Of a stretch of DNA of 64,000 nucleotides, positions 22,340 through 31,869 are shown one piece after another. The translations under genes were made by a program, and so were the position numbers. Below the pieces are notes generated by a model. It did not search any database. It worked only from the letters and a program-made list of their open reading frames with translations, and had not been told where the DNA came from. The stretch covers positions 73,043,638 to 73,107,637 of the forward strand of contig OY740765.1 of the NCBI GenBank assembly GCA_963513935.1, in the 5' to 3' direction. The stretch comes from Aphrophora alni (taxonomy: Eukaryota > Arthropoda > Insecta > Hemiptera > Aphrophoridae). Position 1 is the stretch's first letter. Every line of letters starts with the position of its first letter.

Positions 22340-24021
22340 TTTTTTATATAGTTATTATTTTTTTAAATATAAAATTACATATGCCTAGAAAAACACACCA
22401 ACACAATATAGCCTATCACTTCTAAAATACCTAGTCTAACAAACACATGTTTTATAAATTGTGGCTAGGCCTATAAAATTAAACCTAAAATATAAAACCT
22501 TTCATAATGAATGAAAATAATACACTAGGCCTCTGTGTATTATGAACATAGGCTAATAATGATAATATTTGATCTCACTTCACAGATCATGTTGTGTGTA
22601 AGATAGGCCTTGAAATATAAATGATTCCATAAATAGGCTTAGGCCTATTAAAATATAACATATAATATGAAAAATCAATCAATATAATAGACTAAAGCAA
22701 CCCTAAACTTTATTTTAATTGAAGATCAAAATAAAACTAAATATTAGATACGAATCAATCGGTCTAAGTAAAAATAACTTCAGAAAACATGTGTTTGAAG
22801 ACTAGAATTTCAATCACTGATAATATGAAAACCCACTAAAAACAAAACAATTCTCAAACACAAACACATTTATTACACTTTGTATAAACAAAATAAAATT
22901 ATAAACCCGGTTCAAGACTCTAAATTATTCACAATAATAACACATATTTAGGACACCTACGTATTTAGCGAAGGCTCTAGGCGAAACATGGCTATTTTCG
23001 AACGGAATTATGGTCTTTTTCTAAAATTCACTGCTTGTAGAATATTTCATCTACAAGTTTGTAACATACACGAAATAAAAGATGGAAATCTCCTCTTTAG
23101 AGCTATGTAAATTTAACGGTAAAAATCTGTGACGTCAAAGTAAAAATATTGGATATTGTCGGTAAACAGCAGGGCAGTTAATTTAGTAGAGCTCATCGTA
23201 GAATTTATATAACTCATAAACTATATAACTTAGGATAATTTCGTCTTCATAGTTCGAAAGAGAAAGAAAAATACTATATAATATTGTCTACTTGTAACAT
23301 TTGGACAAGTTTTACCATTTCGTAAAATTATATGAACATAGAGAAGAGATTTGTGTACATATTACGGGTCTGGCAAGTGTCGCAACCTGGCGAAAATGTC
23401 AGCGACTTTATCGAGTTCTAGAAAATACAGTTTTTGTGTTATGGATTTGGCTAAACTTGGTTATGAAAGATTGAAACATTACCTTTATAATGGTATATTA
23501 TACATTTTGATAAAATAATATCTACAAGGATAAAAGTTGAATGGCCAAAAATGTAATTATAGCGTTAAAATTCTTGATTTTTTTTTTTTTTTAATAATAA
23601 AAACTATATTACGTGGAAACATTTGAAAAGGACGGATTTGAAGAGAAAGACGCGATCTATCAAGCAGTGTTATGTTACATCTGCCTGACAGAAATTTTGA
23701 ATCGGGAATATTTGACAAACGAGAGGTAAGTTTTGTTTAAAACTTGTTAACGTAAAACTTAGACGTTACGTATCAAAAATATGCAAATTTTACCAATTTT
23801 TGGAATATTCATTATAACGTTTTGTGGTATTTTTTTGCATGATATGCATCTACGGTCGGAACATTTGCTTTCCAACAGTATTTTATTTATTGCGATAGGA
23901 CAATTTTAAGTTGGCGTAACGTTGAATTGCAAAATACATGTTTTATAGTTAGTGAAGTGAGCCATGACTAATGTCGCGACCACTTTTTAAGGCAAAAAGT
24001 GGTCGCGCACCAGCCCTAGGG
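22340..24021. other. transposase-5' side arm of the piggyBac-like element
   Basis: AT-rich non-coding DNA between the transposase start and the CTAGGG end. Several short palindromes with taggcct occur at 22460-22660 (for example gcttaggcctatta). At 23970-24010 the sequence gtcgcgaccactttttaaggcaaaaagtggtcgcg forms a strong hairpin just inside the end. The transposase promoter should lie here; I could not define it. Confidence 0.55.
23974..24006. repeat. subterminal hairpin of the piggyBac-like element
   Basis: cgcgaccactttttaaggcaaaaagtggtcgcg: arms CGCGACCACTTTTT and AAAAAGTGGTCGCG, a perfect 14-bp inverted repeat with a short loop. It begins about 15 bp inside the element end. Subterminal inverted repeats are known in piggyBac elements as transposase contacts; that role here is inference. 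Confidence 0.8.
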
Positions 24022-24119
24022 TTAAACAGTGATCTAAATACACTTTGTACAAATCTTTGGAAATGATTTTAAGAAATTACTCATTGAGACATGAGAAATT
24101 ACTATAAAAATCAAAGAGA

Positions 24120-24385
24120 GTAAAAACTCAAAAGAAATTGCAACAGGGTTGTTATGAGAAATTAGTGTTGTCAAAAGAGTGTTGATCATAGGAATCGAGA
24201 CTTTTATAACAGAGTGTTATTAGAGATGACTAGATGCAAAGAAGTCTTACACATAAGTCAAGAGAGAGAGAGATTTGCAACAGGGTTGCTATGAGCATAA
24301 CTTGACACACTAGAGTCCCGCATACAAGTGTCAAGAGAGATTTGCAACAAAAATAACTTGACGAACTAGAGTACCGCACACAAGT
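24120..24385. repeat. degenerate ~70-bp repeats in the coronin intron
   Basis: Blocks like gcaacagggttg-tatgag (24136, 24282), acttgac-aactagagt-ccgca-acaagt (about 24300 and 24357) and gagagatttgcaac recur. No coding potential. Confidence 0.5.
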
Positions 24386-25165
24386 AAGTTGTGCCTTTTG
24401 CATTGTTGAAAATGAACACGCTAATTTTGACCTCAGCTACATGTTATTGGTTTTTTAGGAGTTGTGTTATACAAGCATTTTACCAATAGAAATACTTTTC
24501 TGATCAGGGTCCATACAGGTGATGATTGTCTGTTTGAAAGAGACTATCGTTGAAATATATAAAATATTTAACACACTCAGTGCATGTTTATACATAGTTG
24601 CAATAAAGCATGTCATGTATTTTGTTGTTTGCTGTAAAACAAATTTCGAATTTATAAACAACTAAATATATTAAATAATATTTAGATAGCTGCAGAAAAG
24701 TAATATGGCCACGCTTGGAAGTACACTGATTTTATCAGATATACAACGGAGAGTTTATTGTGGAATATTATGTTTTCTCTCATTTATTTATTGAAGTTTC
24801 CATAATTATTGCTAATTTCTAGTGAATACTTCTGTTTTGTATGTTTACTAAAACTAAAAGTTTGTTATCATTATAAGTTGTAGGTTGAATTAAATAGAAA
24901 CCTACAGTGCTATGAAGTATTATGTTTCCATTTTAAAAATTTTTTTTTATACAAAATGAAAGGAGTATATAAACCACATTTAAAAAAATACTATAGCTGT
25001 CACTTTGCTCAGACTACACAACTCCTGTATCTTTATTCTAGTTGTTTAACATTATTTACTTGATTTAAAGGTGTAAGATGAGATATAGACAGACACATTT
25101 TTGTTTGTTTTACAAATGTTCTTCATTCAGTTTTAGTAATGAAATAAAATGTTATGACTTTTCAG

Positions 25166-25363
25166 GAGGACATAATTAAGGAATTCAAAGAAGAAATACG
25201 GAAATTGAAGGCTATGATTGTTAAACATGAGAATAGGATTAGAAGTTTAGAAGAAAAAGCAAAAGCAATGATAAAAGAAGAAGAAGGGAAGGGGGGTAGT
25301 ATAACAGCTGATAACAAAGAACAAACACCTACTCACGATGATCTAGCTCCCGATGAAGTCTAG
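25166..25363 (+). CDS. coro: coronin, last coding exon (coiled coil and stop)
   Basis: Encodes 65 residues and the TAG stop at 25361-25363. It begins EDIIKEFKEEIRKLKAMIVK and continues ENRIRSLEEKAKAMIKEEEG, a run of heptads typical of the C-terminal coiled coil by which coronins oligomerise and contact Arp2/3. An acidic tail ends in APDEV. The acceptor ttttcag ends at 25165, phase 0, continuing directly from VEPS of the previous exon. An in-frame ATG 12 bases upstream lies in the intron. The three exons together give 213 residues, the C-terminal 40 per cent or so of a coronin. Recognition of this short exon rests on coiled-coil form, phase and position, so it is less certain than the first two. 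Confidence 0.85.
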   Translation, partial: EDIIKEFKEEIRKLKAMIVKHENRIRSLEEKAKAMIKEEEGKGGSITADNKEQTPTHDDLAPDEV

Positions 25364-26580
25364 CTCTGGCCATTGATTAATTAAAGGCAAGTTAACTAAT
25401 ATACACTTGTTATAAAATGCAACAAAGTGGCATATAAACGGTTGTAAAATATACAAACATGTAACATATTGATTATGAATAATGAAATATAATTTAACTG
25501 CTGAAAAAGTTTGTAAATTGTAGGCGAACTTAAATTACTTAGTTGGGAATTGTAGAAAATGACTATCTAAGAATATTTAAGGATAACCATGAAAAAAAAC
25601 ATCAATTAAATACAAATTTAAAAATTAACTAAACAAGTTATTTTCATTTTATGTTACGTATTTACAGATATACTTGTAATGTGTATTTGTTTTTACATAC
25701 TCACTCTACCATAAATCTTAGAAGCTCCTTGAATCATTGGATACTAGTTAAGTTTAGATGTGTGTACCACTTATGGTACACGAAGGCCTTAGATGATGAA
25801 TTAATCACAGCAATCTAAGCCACCATTGGTACTGAACCAAAGTAGCTGTGCACATGGTCTAAAAGGCCAGTGGACGGGCAGTGGTACTTTTCTAAAAACA
25901 TTTGCTGTACTCCGCGCACTAAGAACAAAATATGTCTGTCCCTCCTGTTTTCTCAAAAATTTTATCCCATACCATTCTTTAGAGGAATTTATAAGGATTC
26001 TTAAGGCGTTGATGTGTTTTAAAAATCCTATCTGTATAAAATTAAATTACCCAGAAAACTATTTCAGTTCATAATTTTTGTGACATAAAAAAAAGTGATA
26101 AGCAAAAAAGTTTTTTTTATTTTCGGTTGGATTACATTTTAATTAGTGAGTATTAAAGAAAAATGCTTAAATTATTTTTATATTCAAAATTTTCTTAATA
26201 CGACCGCTTGTTAATACGCTTAACTTAATATGACTTCTTGTTATGCTAGGAAATATTCTAATGCTGTACTGAGAGAATATACAACTTTTATGTGATTGTG
26301 ATTCAATTTATAGATCTATTTTTTGCAAGTATTTAGTACTACTTCTAATGTAAACAATATACTCATAAAGTTTCAGTTCCTGCTACAATCATATTGTTTG
26401 GTAATGTTTAATTTTAGCAATACAATTTTAAGATTATGTTTAAAAACTGATGCTTAATTCGTTACTTAGAAAATAATATATTTCCCCTCAGGAATATTTC
26501 ATGACTGAGTTGACATATGAAAATTTTGCAACTGAAACTGAACCTAATTAAAGCTAAAATAAAATAATAATAAAACCAAA
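25364..26580 (+). other. probable coronin 3' UTR and downstream region
   Basis: No open frame of interest follows the stop. The first AATAAA hexamers I find on this strand are at 26559-26564 and 26570-26575, which would give a 3' UTR of about 1.2 kb. A nearer non-canonical site is possible. The end of the transcript is not established. Confidence 0.35.
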
Positions 26581-28498
26581 ATTGCAATTTATTTATAAGG
26601 TTTAAGTACTGGTTACTTTTTACTGTAACCAGTCGGAGAACAACAAAGCAGTAATGAAATGGATGTATTGGCCAGTGATGGAAGGCAAGCGATGTGTTAG
26701 TAAGTAGAGCCTGGTCCGTGTTGTAGTACTTTGGTCAAACTATACACAGAAAGTGTGTATGATCAAGCTATCACCATCTAAGGTCATCGTATATCACCAA
26801 TGGTACACATAAAATACTTAAGAAACTAGTTTTTATATTTTTTAATCTCTGTAATCATAAGATCAAAGTCTAAATATAAATATAATTTGTAAACTGTGTG
26901 GAACAGATTGAACGAACATTTATTTTGCAGTCATTTTTCTCCTGTATTTAGTGTTGAATGTGCAAACAGCATTACATTCACATTAATGGTAATATTTTAA
27001 TAACTTTAAAGATAGAAATTATACATAAATTAAATGGTCGTATACCACCAGTGGCACACACCAGCCTGGAGTACCATTGGTGTGATATAAAATACCATTT
27101 AATTATGATTAAATTTTTTTAATTAATTATGATTAAACCCATGATTATTTATTTTTATAGATCGATTGTAAAGAATTATCTGATTCAACTTTGTTTTCAG
27201 CTTTTAATTTTAGCTAATGCAGTTACTAACAAGACAATGCTGGATCAGTTCACACCGCATGTGTGTGTGTGTGGAATGTAAAGCACAAAGTGAGAGAACT
27301 ACTCGACATAAGCTGCTGAAGTGTTAAAAGCATGAACATCTATCCATTAGAACACTAATCATGTCAAGTAAATAATTTTACTGATTTAAAAAAAAAACTA
27401 ATGTTGAGTTAAATTGTGTTTTAATCGTGTTCTTGCAGAGCAATGAGTGATACAATTATAGTTATACAATTAGCCATGCTATAGTCTCGTTGACACAATC
27501 TTAAAAGGAAAAGAATAGCATTTTCATTATTTTTGTTTTATTTTCTCAGTATAAGATTCTTTGTTCTCAAGCATTTCCTTCCATGGCTATCATTATAATT
27601 GTGATAATGAACTTTTTTACAATTATTTTTTTAAAGTTTCTTTATATAATACTGTTTTTTATGATAACCTGTTTTTCTTTTTAAAAGAATTTTCAATTTG
27701 CTTTAAGATGTGTTTGTCTGTTAGTCATACTTACAATTGTGTTTGTGTGGTATATGTGTGTATGTGTGTCTGTGTGTGTACATGAATGTATGTGCATTTA
27801 ACCTAAGTCAAATAATCGCTTTTTCTTTCATTATTTCCCCCCGTCCTTTTTATTTATTATTGTTGTATGTATGATATTAATTACTGTTAATGATTGTAAT
27901 TATTGTTTGAGGGTGACTAGTTATAGAATTAACCAAAGTCTTTAGTTCATAAGGCGATCTTTTACGTACGATTAATGACATCACAACTTTTGCTAATGTT
28001 ATTCTTTTAGTTAGGCTTAGGTTTTTACAACGAACTTTAAATCAAACGTTTAATTTCCAATATCTTTCTATTTGGACTTCTACACTGTTATTAATTGAAC
28101 AAGTAAAAAAAAGTATTAAGTTATATACAAAATATCCGTCTGTATGATGGAATTAAATAAAATATTAAATTATTGTTTTCTTATATATATATATATATAT
28201 AATTATTTTAATATAGAAAGTTACGCTAATTGGTTATTTATATATGTATAAATATATTTTTTAACTGTTATGTCTATGACATTTAAGAATTGTTGCAAAT
28301 GAATCTAAACTTATAAATATATTATTGGCAAAAATGGTTACTATGTTAATCATTTGAATGGTGCCTATTTAAATATGTACCTGAATAATATTATGTTGTT
28401 GGCCTTAATAGACTCATTTTGCTAAAACAGATTTGGTATTTATATAGTATCAGAACTATTCTGGATATAGGTGGGCCTATTCTTACTATTTATCAATA
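26581..28498. other. no gene seen; GT-rich patch
   Basis: AT-rich with a GT-rich simple-sequence patch at 27735-27795 and a (TA)n run at 28180-28201. The short motif ccannrgtggnacac, seen near 26800 and 27050, recurs without clear structure. The + strand frame at 27561-27785 is simple sequence. Confidence 0.4.
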
Positions 28499-28537
28499 AC
28501 TTTGTTTGAAGAGAAAGTATTTCTCTTCAAACAAAGT
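28499..28537. repeat. perfect 18-bp hairpin with 3-nt loop
   Basis: Arms actttgtttgaagagaaa (28499-28516) and tttctcttcaaacaaagt (28520-28537) around loop gta. It stands alone in AT-rich DNA with no gene nearby; not followed by a T-run suggesting Pol III termination. Confidence 0.85.
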
Positions 28538-29044
28538 GTCTTTTATTGTCAATAATGTTGTTGTTTTTTCTCTAAAGCCTCATTATTGCTGTTCATATAT
28601 TTACCTTGTTAGTAATTTGGTCAATCGTTCTTCTATTCTCTGATGTATGTTTATTTGGTAGTGTATATGTTTAATGTAATGAGATTATGTGAAGTTAAAA
28701 AACATTCTGTAAATCATCACCTAAAATAAACATAAGTACACAAAATATGTAAAATTGTAAGTATTCTGAAAGGAAAAGACCTGGACAATAACAAAATTAA
28801 ATAAACTCGTAACCTTCCCCTTTAAAAATAAACATAATTTTTTGGAGCAACACTCCATTTTCAATATAGCTAGTAGTGCTGAATATCCCATTTCTTTTAC
28901 ACACTGAATTATTTTGTACACCGCCAACTAAATGTGAAACAGAGTATAGTAAACATTATATTGCCATTTACATTAAAATTAAACTCGTTATTTAAAATTC
29001 TTTATGTGTTATGTTTGGTGTTATGTTCAGTAGATTAGTTGCCT
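28538..29044. other. no gene seen
   Basis: AT-rich spacer. The minus-strand frame at 28721-28927 shows no known motif. Confidence 0.35.
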
Positions 29045-29715
29045 GCCACCTGATACATCTTGTTTTTATATATATTATTCATATATCCCACCTGATACAT
29101 CTTATGTTTTGAATTCATTTTTCATATGTGCCACCTGATACATCTTATGTTTTGAATTCATTATTCATGTATGCCTCCTGATACATCTTGTGTTTTGAAT
29201 TCATTATTTATATATGCCACCTAATACAGCTTATGTCTTGAATTCATTATTCATATGTGCTACCTGATACATCTTGTGTTTGTATATATTATTCATATAT
29301 GCCACGTGATACATCTTGTGTTTGTATATATTATTTATATATGCCATCATCTTATATATCACTTGGCACCTTTGTTGTTCAAGCTGACACATTTTGTGTT
29401 TGAATTTGCTGTTCTTTTATACAGTCTTGACACATTTTGTATTTGAATTTGTTGTTCTTATATACCACCTGGCACATTATATGTTTCGATTTGTTTTTCT
29501 TATATACAACCTGACACATTTTGTGTTTGAATTATATTTCTTTATATACTATTTGACACATTTTGTGTTTTAATTTGTTCTTATTTAACCTCCTGACTCA
29601 TTTTATGTTTTAATTTGATCTTTTTATATACTAAATGACATTTTGTGTTTGAATATGATGTTCTATATACCAATTGACACATTTTGTGTTTGAATTTGTT
29701 GTTCTCATATTCCAA
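29045..29715. repeat. minisatellite, ~42- to 58-bp units, about 14 copies
   Basis: Unit core is ccacctgatacatcttgtgtttgaatt followed by an AT-rich spacer. cctgatacatct starts at 29049, 29090, 29134 and 29177 (41-44 bp period). In the right half the core becomes acctgacacattttgtgttt with a longer period. There is a gradient from one variant to the other. Short open frames in it are repeat by-products. Confidence 0.85.
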
Positions 29716-31214
29716 CTGGTCAACAATTCATATGCCGTATACAAATAACAGAATAACATGTTTATAAATTGTTATTATCATGCACAGTCATCAAAACTTT
29801 TCGTAAATGATGATGAGTTTAGTGAAATATTATTTATAGTGATGATACAATGATACTGAAGAAACCTTGTTTATCCCATATAGAAACACAAGTTGTATTG
29901 AGTGGTATCTACCTAGAGTTTATCTGTGCAGATATGTAATTCAATGAGGGAGGCAGTCAAAATGTTCTACTATTTAACTAAATTTAACATCATTTGATTT
30001 GTCATTATTACAGGTATAACAATTTAACTTGTTTTTATTGTTAAAACTATTCTTAAACAATTATTTTATTTATATTGTATGGAATAAACCATTATCTGAT
30101 TTGAACCTGTGAATTTACCTGCCCGTTTGTATCTTATATTTATAAGTTCTAGAGACTATTGTAGAACCTAAATGTATATAATTATTTTTTAACAACTGGA
30201 TAGCAAAACAATTTTTGTTTTAAATAGACCAATATTTAAAAAAAAGACTGTTTTACATCTCAAATGTTTAATATGAATAAGTTTGAAGAAATTATCATAT
30301 TTCATGCTAAGTATCTAATATGTAGTTAACTGGCGTAATTTGACATTTTAAAATTTAAATAACACTAAAATTTTAACTCTGCATTTTATTTAATATTACC
30401 ACAATATTAGATAATATTGTCCTGTTATTGTTAAACAATCCTATGATAGCCGATTGTTTCAATCATCATATATTAATTTTCAATACTTGGTTTTGTTTGT
30501 GGTTAATTGAAATATTGTTAAATTTAACAAATAAACATAAAATTAAAATGTGTAAGTATTCAATTAGCACAGATGAATAAAATATATGGTTGGAGCAATG
30601 TGCATAAAATGCCAATCTTCTGTATATAAACAACATGATAATTAGCCTAAGTGACCATTAATCGCCATTTAAGAAATACCAATAGTTGTGCAATTACCAT
30701 TATCACTGATTATTGATTGATTATTTTGTGTTAAAAAGTACACTTATGTTAAATTAAGTTTTCACTAAATTAAATGTTGTTTAAATTCCTCCCATTTTTA
30801 CTTGATTTTTTTCTTTTGCCCCAAGTTTATTTATATATTTATAATTAGTTTGGTTTTTTCTGCAATTTGTTATTGGTCGTTTTATGTTTCACAAAGATCT
30901 TTTGCAACACAACAATTTCAAGTTTAGATTTTTATTTTAGTTTATTGTACCTTTGTAATTAATTGTTTCTTTAAATACACAATAAGTAGTTTTACATTTT
31001 TCTAAATTTGAATAACAGTGTCTGCAGTTATTTCATCTTAAACAGACCAGTAATAATAACAAGATTATAAGCATTTGAATTTTTTGTTTTAGAGAAGGTT
31101 ATGCATTAAATTTATTGTAATATTTTACAATGTTTGTTATGATCATAAACAACAGTCAACATTTGAAAATAATTCTAACAGCTTAATACAATTACACCCA
31201 CAAATAAAAGGGTT
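29716..31214. other. no gene seen
   Basis: Very AT-rich sequence without long frames, tandem arrays or recognised elements. Confidence 0.4.
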
Positions 31215-31405
31215 ATTAATATAGTATACTTGGACATTTGCCAACATTTCTCATGTCTGAGTTTATCATTAGAAAACAGGAATTGATTTATACTCTTAAA
31301 ACGTATATTAGTATTTATATACAGGAATGATGGCAAATGTATATTAAACTATATCAATAATATGAACAATCCACTATTATCCAATACTTTTAAAACCAGA
31401 AATAA
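31215..31405 (-). mobile_element. fold-back MITE, family copy 2
   Basis: Its reverse complement matches 18665-18800: ctggttttaaa-gtat/tatttgataat, gatggattgtt, acgttttaag-gtataaatcaa. The core cttggacatttgcca at 31228 and gatggcaaatgt at 31328 are the two arm tips. The loop is shorter than in copy 1. Confidence 0.7.
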
Positions 31406-31602
31406 AAAGTATTGACTGTCCAAGAAGGAGAAAACAGATAAATAGATCTTATTAAGCTAGGTTCAAAAACATTATTTAAAATATTAATTGATGAAGTGAT
31501 GGCTCAGATTGTATTCTTATCAAGCTGAAAACAAACTTACTCAATAAATGCATAGTTATATGAATTACTCCAATTGTGTGTTGTTTCTAAAGAGTTATTT
31601 TA

Positions 31603-31863
31603 ATTAAATAATTATTTCAAGTGAAAAATATACGACCTAGACCGGGAATCGAACCCAGGACCTTTGGCTTTACGCGCCAACGCTCTACCAACTGAGCTAT
31701 CCTTGATCGCTTCCCAGCATAGGGCATACACTTCTCACTTGTATTTGTTTTTGGCTTGCAATTTTTGAGTTATGACAGATACGCGTTGGCGCGTAAAGCC
31801 AAAGGTCCTGGGTTCGATTCCCGGTCTAGGTCGTATATTTTTCACTTGAAATAATTATTTAAT
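31603..31863. repeat. perfect 81-bp inverted repeat containing a tRNA-like 3' half
   Basis: 31603-31683 and 31783-31863 are exact reverse complements over 81 bp, with a 99-bp spacer. Each arm holds the anticodon-arm to T-arm half of a tRNA-like sequence plus a 27-bp AT-rich flank. The D-arm half is present only in the spacer, attached to the left arm. Confidence 0.95.
31633..31708 (-). ncRNA. tRNA-like sequence (tRNA-derived SINE or tRNA pseudogene)
   Basis: Read on the minus strand it has an A box TAGCTCAGTTGG (31688-31699), a D arm GCTC...GAGC and an anticodon-like arm TTGGC-GCGTAAA-GCCAA. A T arm CTGGG-TTCGATT-CCCGG follows, with B box GGTTCGATTCC (31645-31655). By position the anticodon would be GTA (Tyr), but the universal U before it is C. 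The two acceptor strands (TCAAGGA and TCTAGGT) do not pair. So it is not a working tRNA as it stands. The intact internal Pol III promoter and AT-rich flanks fit a tRNA-derived SINE head or a pseudogene. Confidence 0.7.
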
Positions 31864-31869
31864 CAATAA

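Larger units (their letters stand above)
19047..24021 (-). mobile_element. piggyBac-like DNA transposon, 4,975 bp, flanked by TTAA
   Basis: TTAA lies immediately outside both ends (19043-19046 and 24022-24025). The ends are inverted: left CCCTAGAACTGGTG, right (reversed) CCCTAGGGCTGGTG. The CCYT/CCCTAG start and TTAA target are hallmarks of the piggyBac superfamily. The transposase lies on the minus strand at 20332-22339 with all three catalytic aspartates but three lesions. At about 5 kb it is twice the usual length. The extra DNA is a left arm with diverged ~350-bp repeats (19.1-20.0 kb) and an approximately 1.7-kb transposase-5' side arm. It sits antisense in the coronin intron. It probably needs transposase from another copy to move. 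Confidence 0.92.
16696..25165 (+). other. coronin long intron (~8.5 kb), loaded with transposons
   Basis: Lies between the donor at 16696 and the acceptor ttttcag ending at 25165, both phase 0. It contains a piggyBac-family relic (17.0-18.0 kb), a fold-back MITE (18.7-19.0 kb) and a 4,975-bp piggyBac-like element in reverse orientation (19047-24021). About 1.1 kb of AT-rich sequence with short repeats follows. Without the elements the intron would be about 2 kb. Confidence 0.85.

Noticed and set aside
31603..31863. Functional tRNA-Tyr gene
   Set aside because: Anticodon position gives GTA, but the base before it is C and the acceptor stem does not pair.
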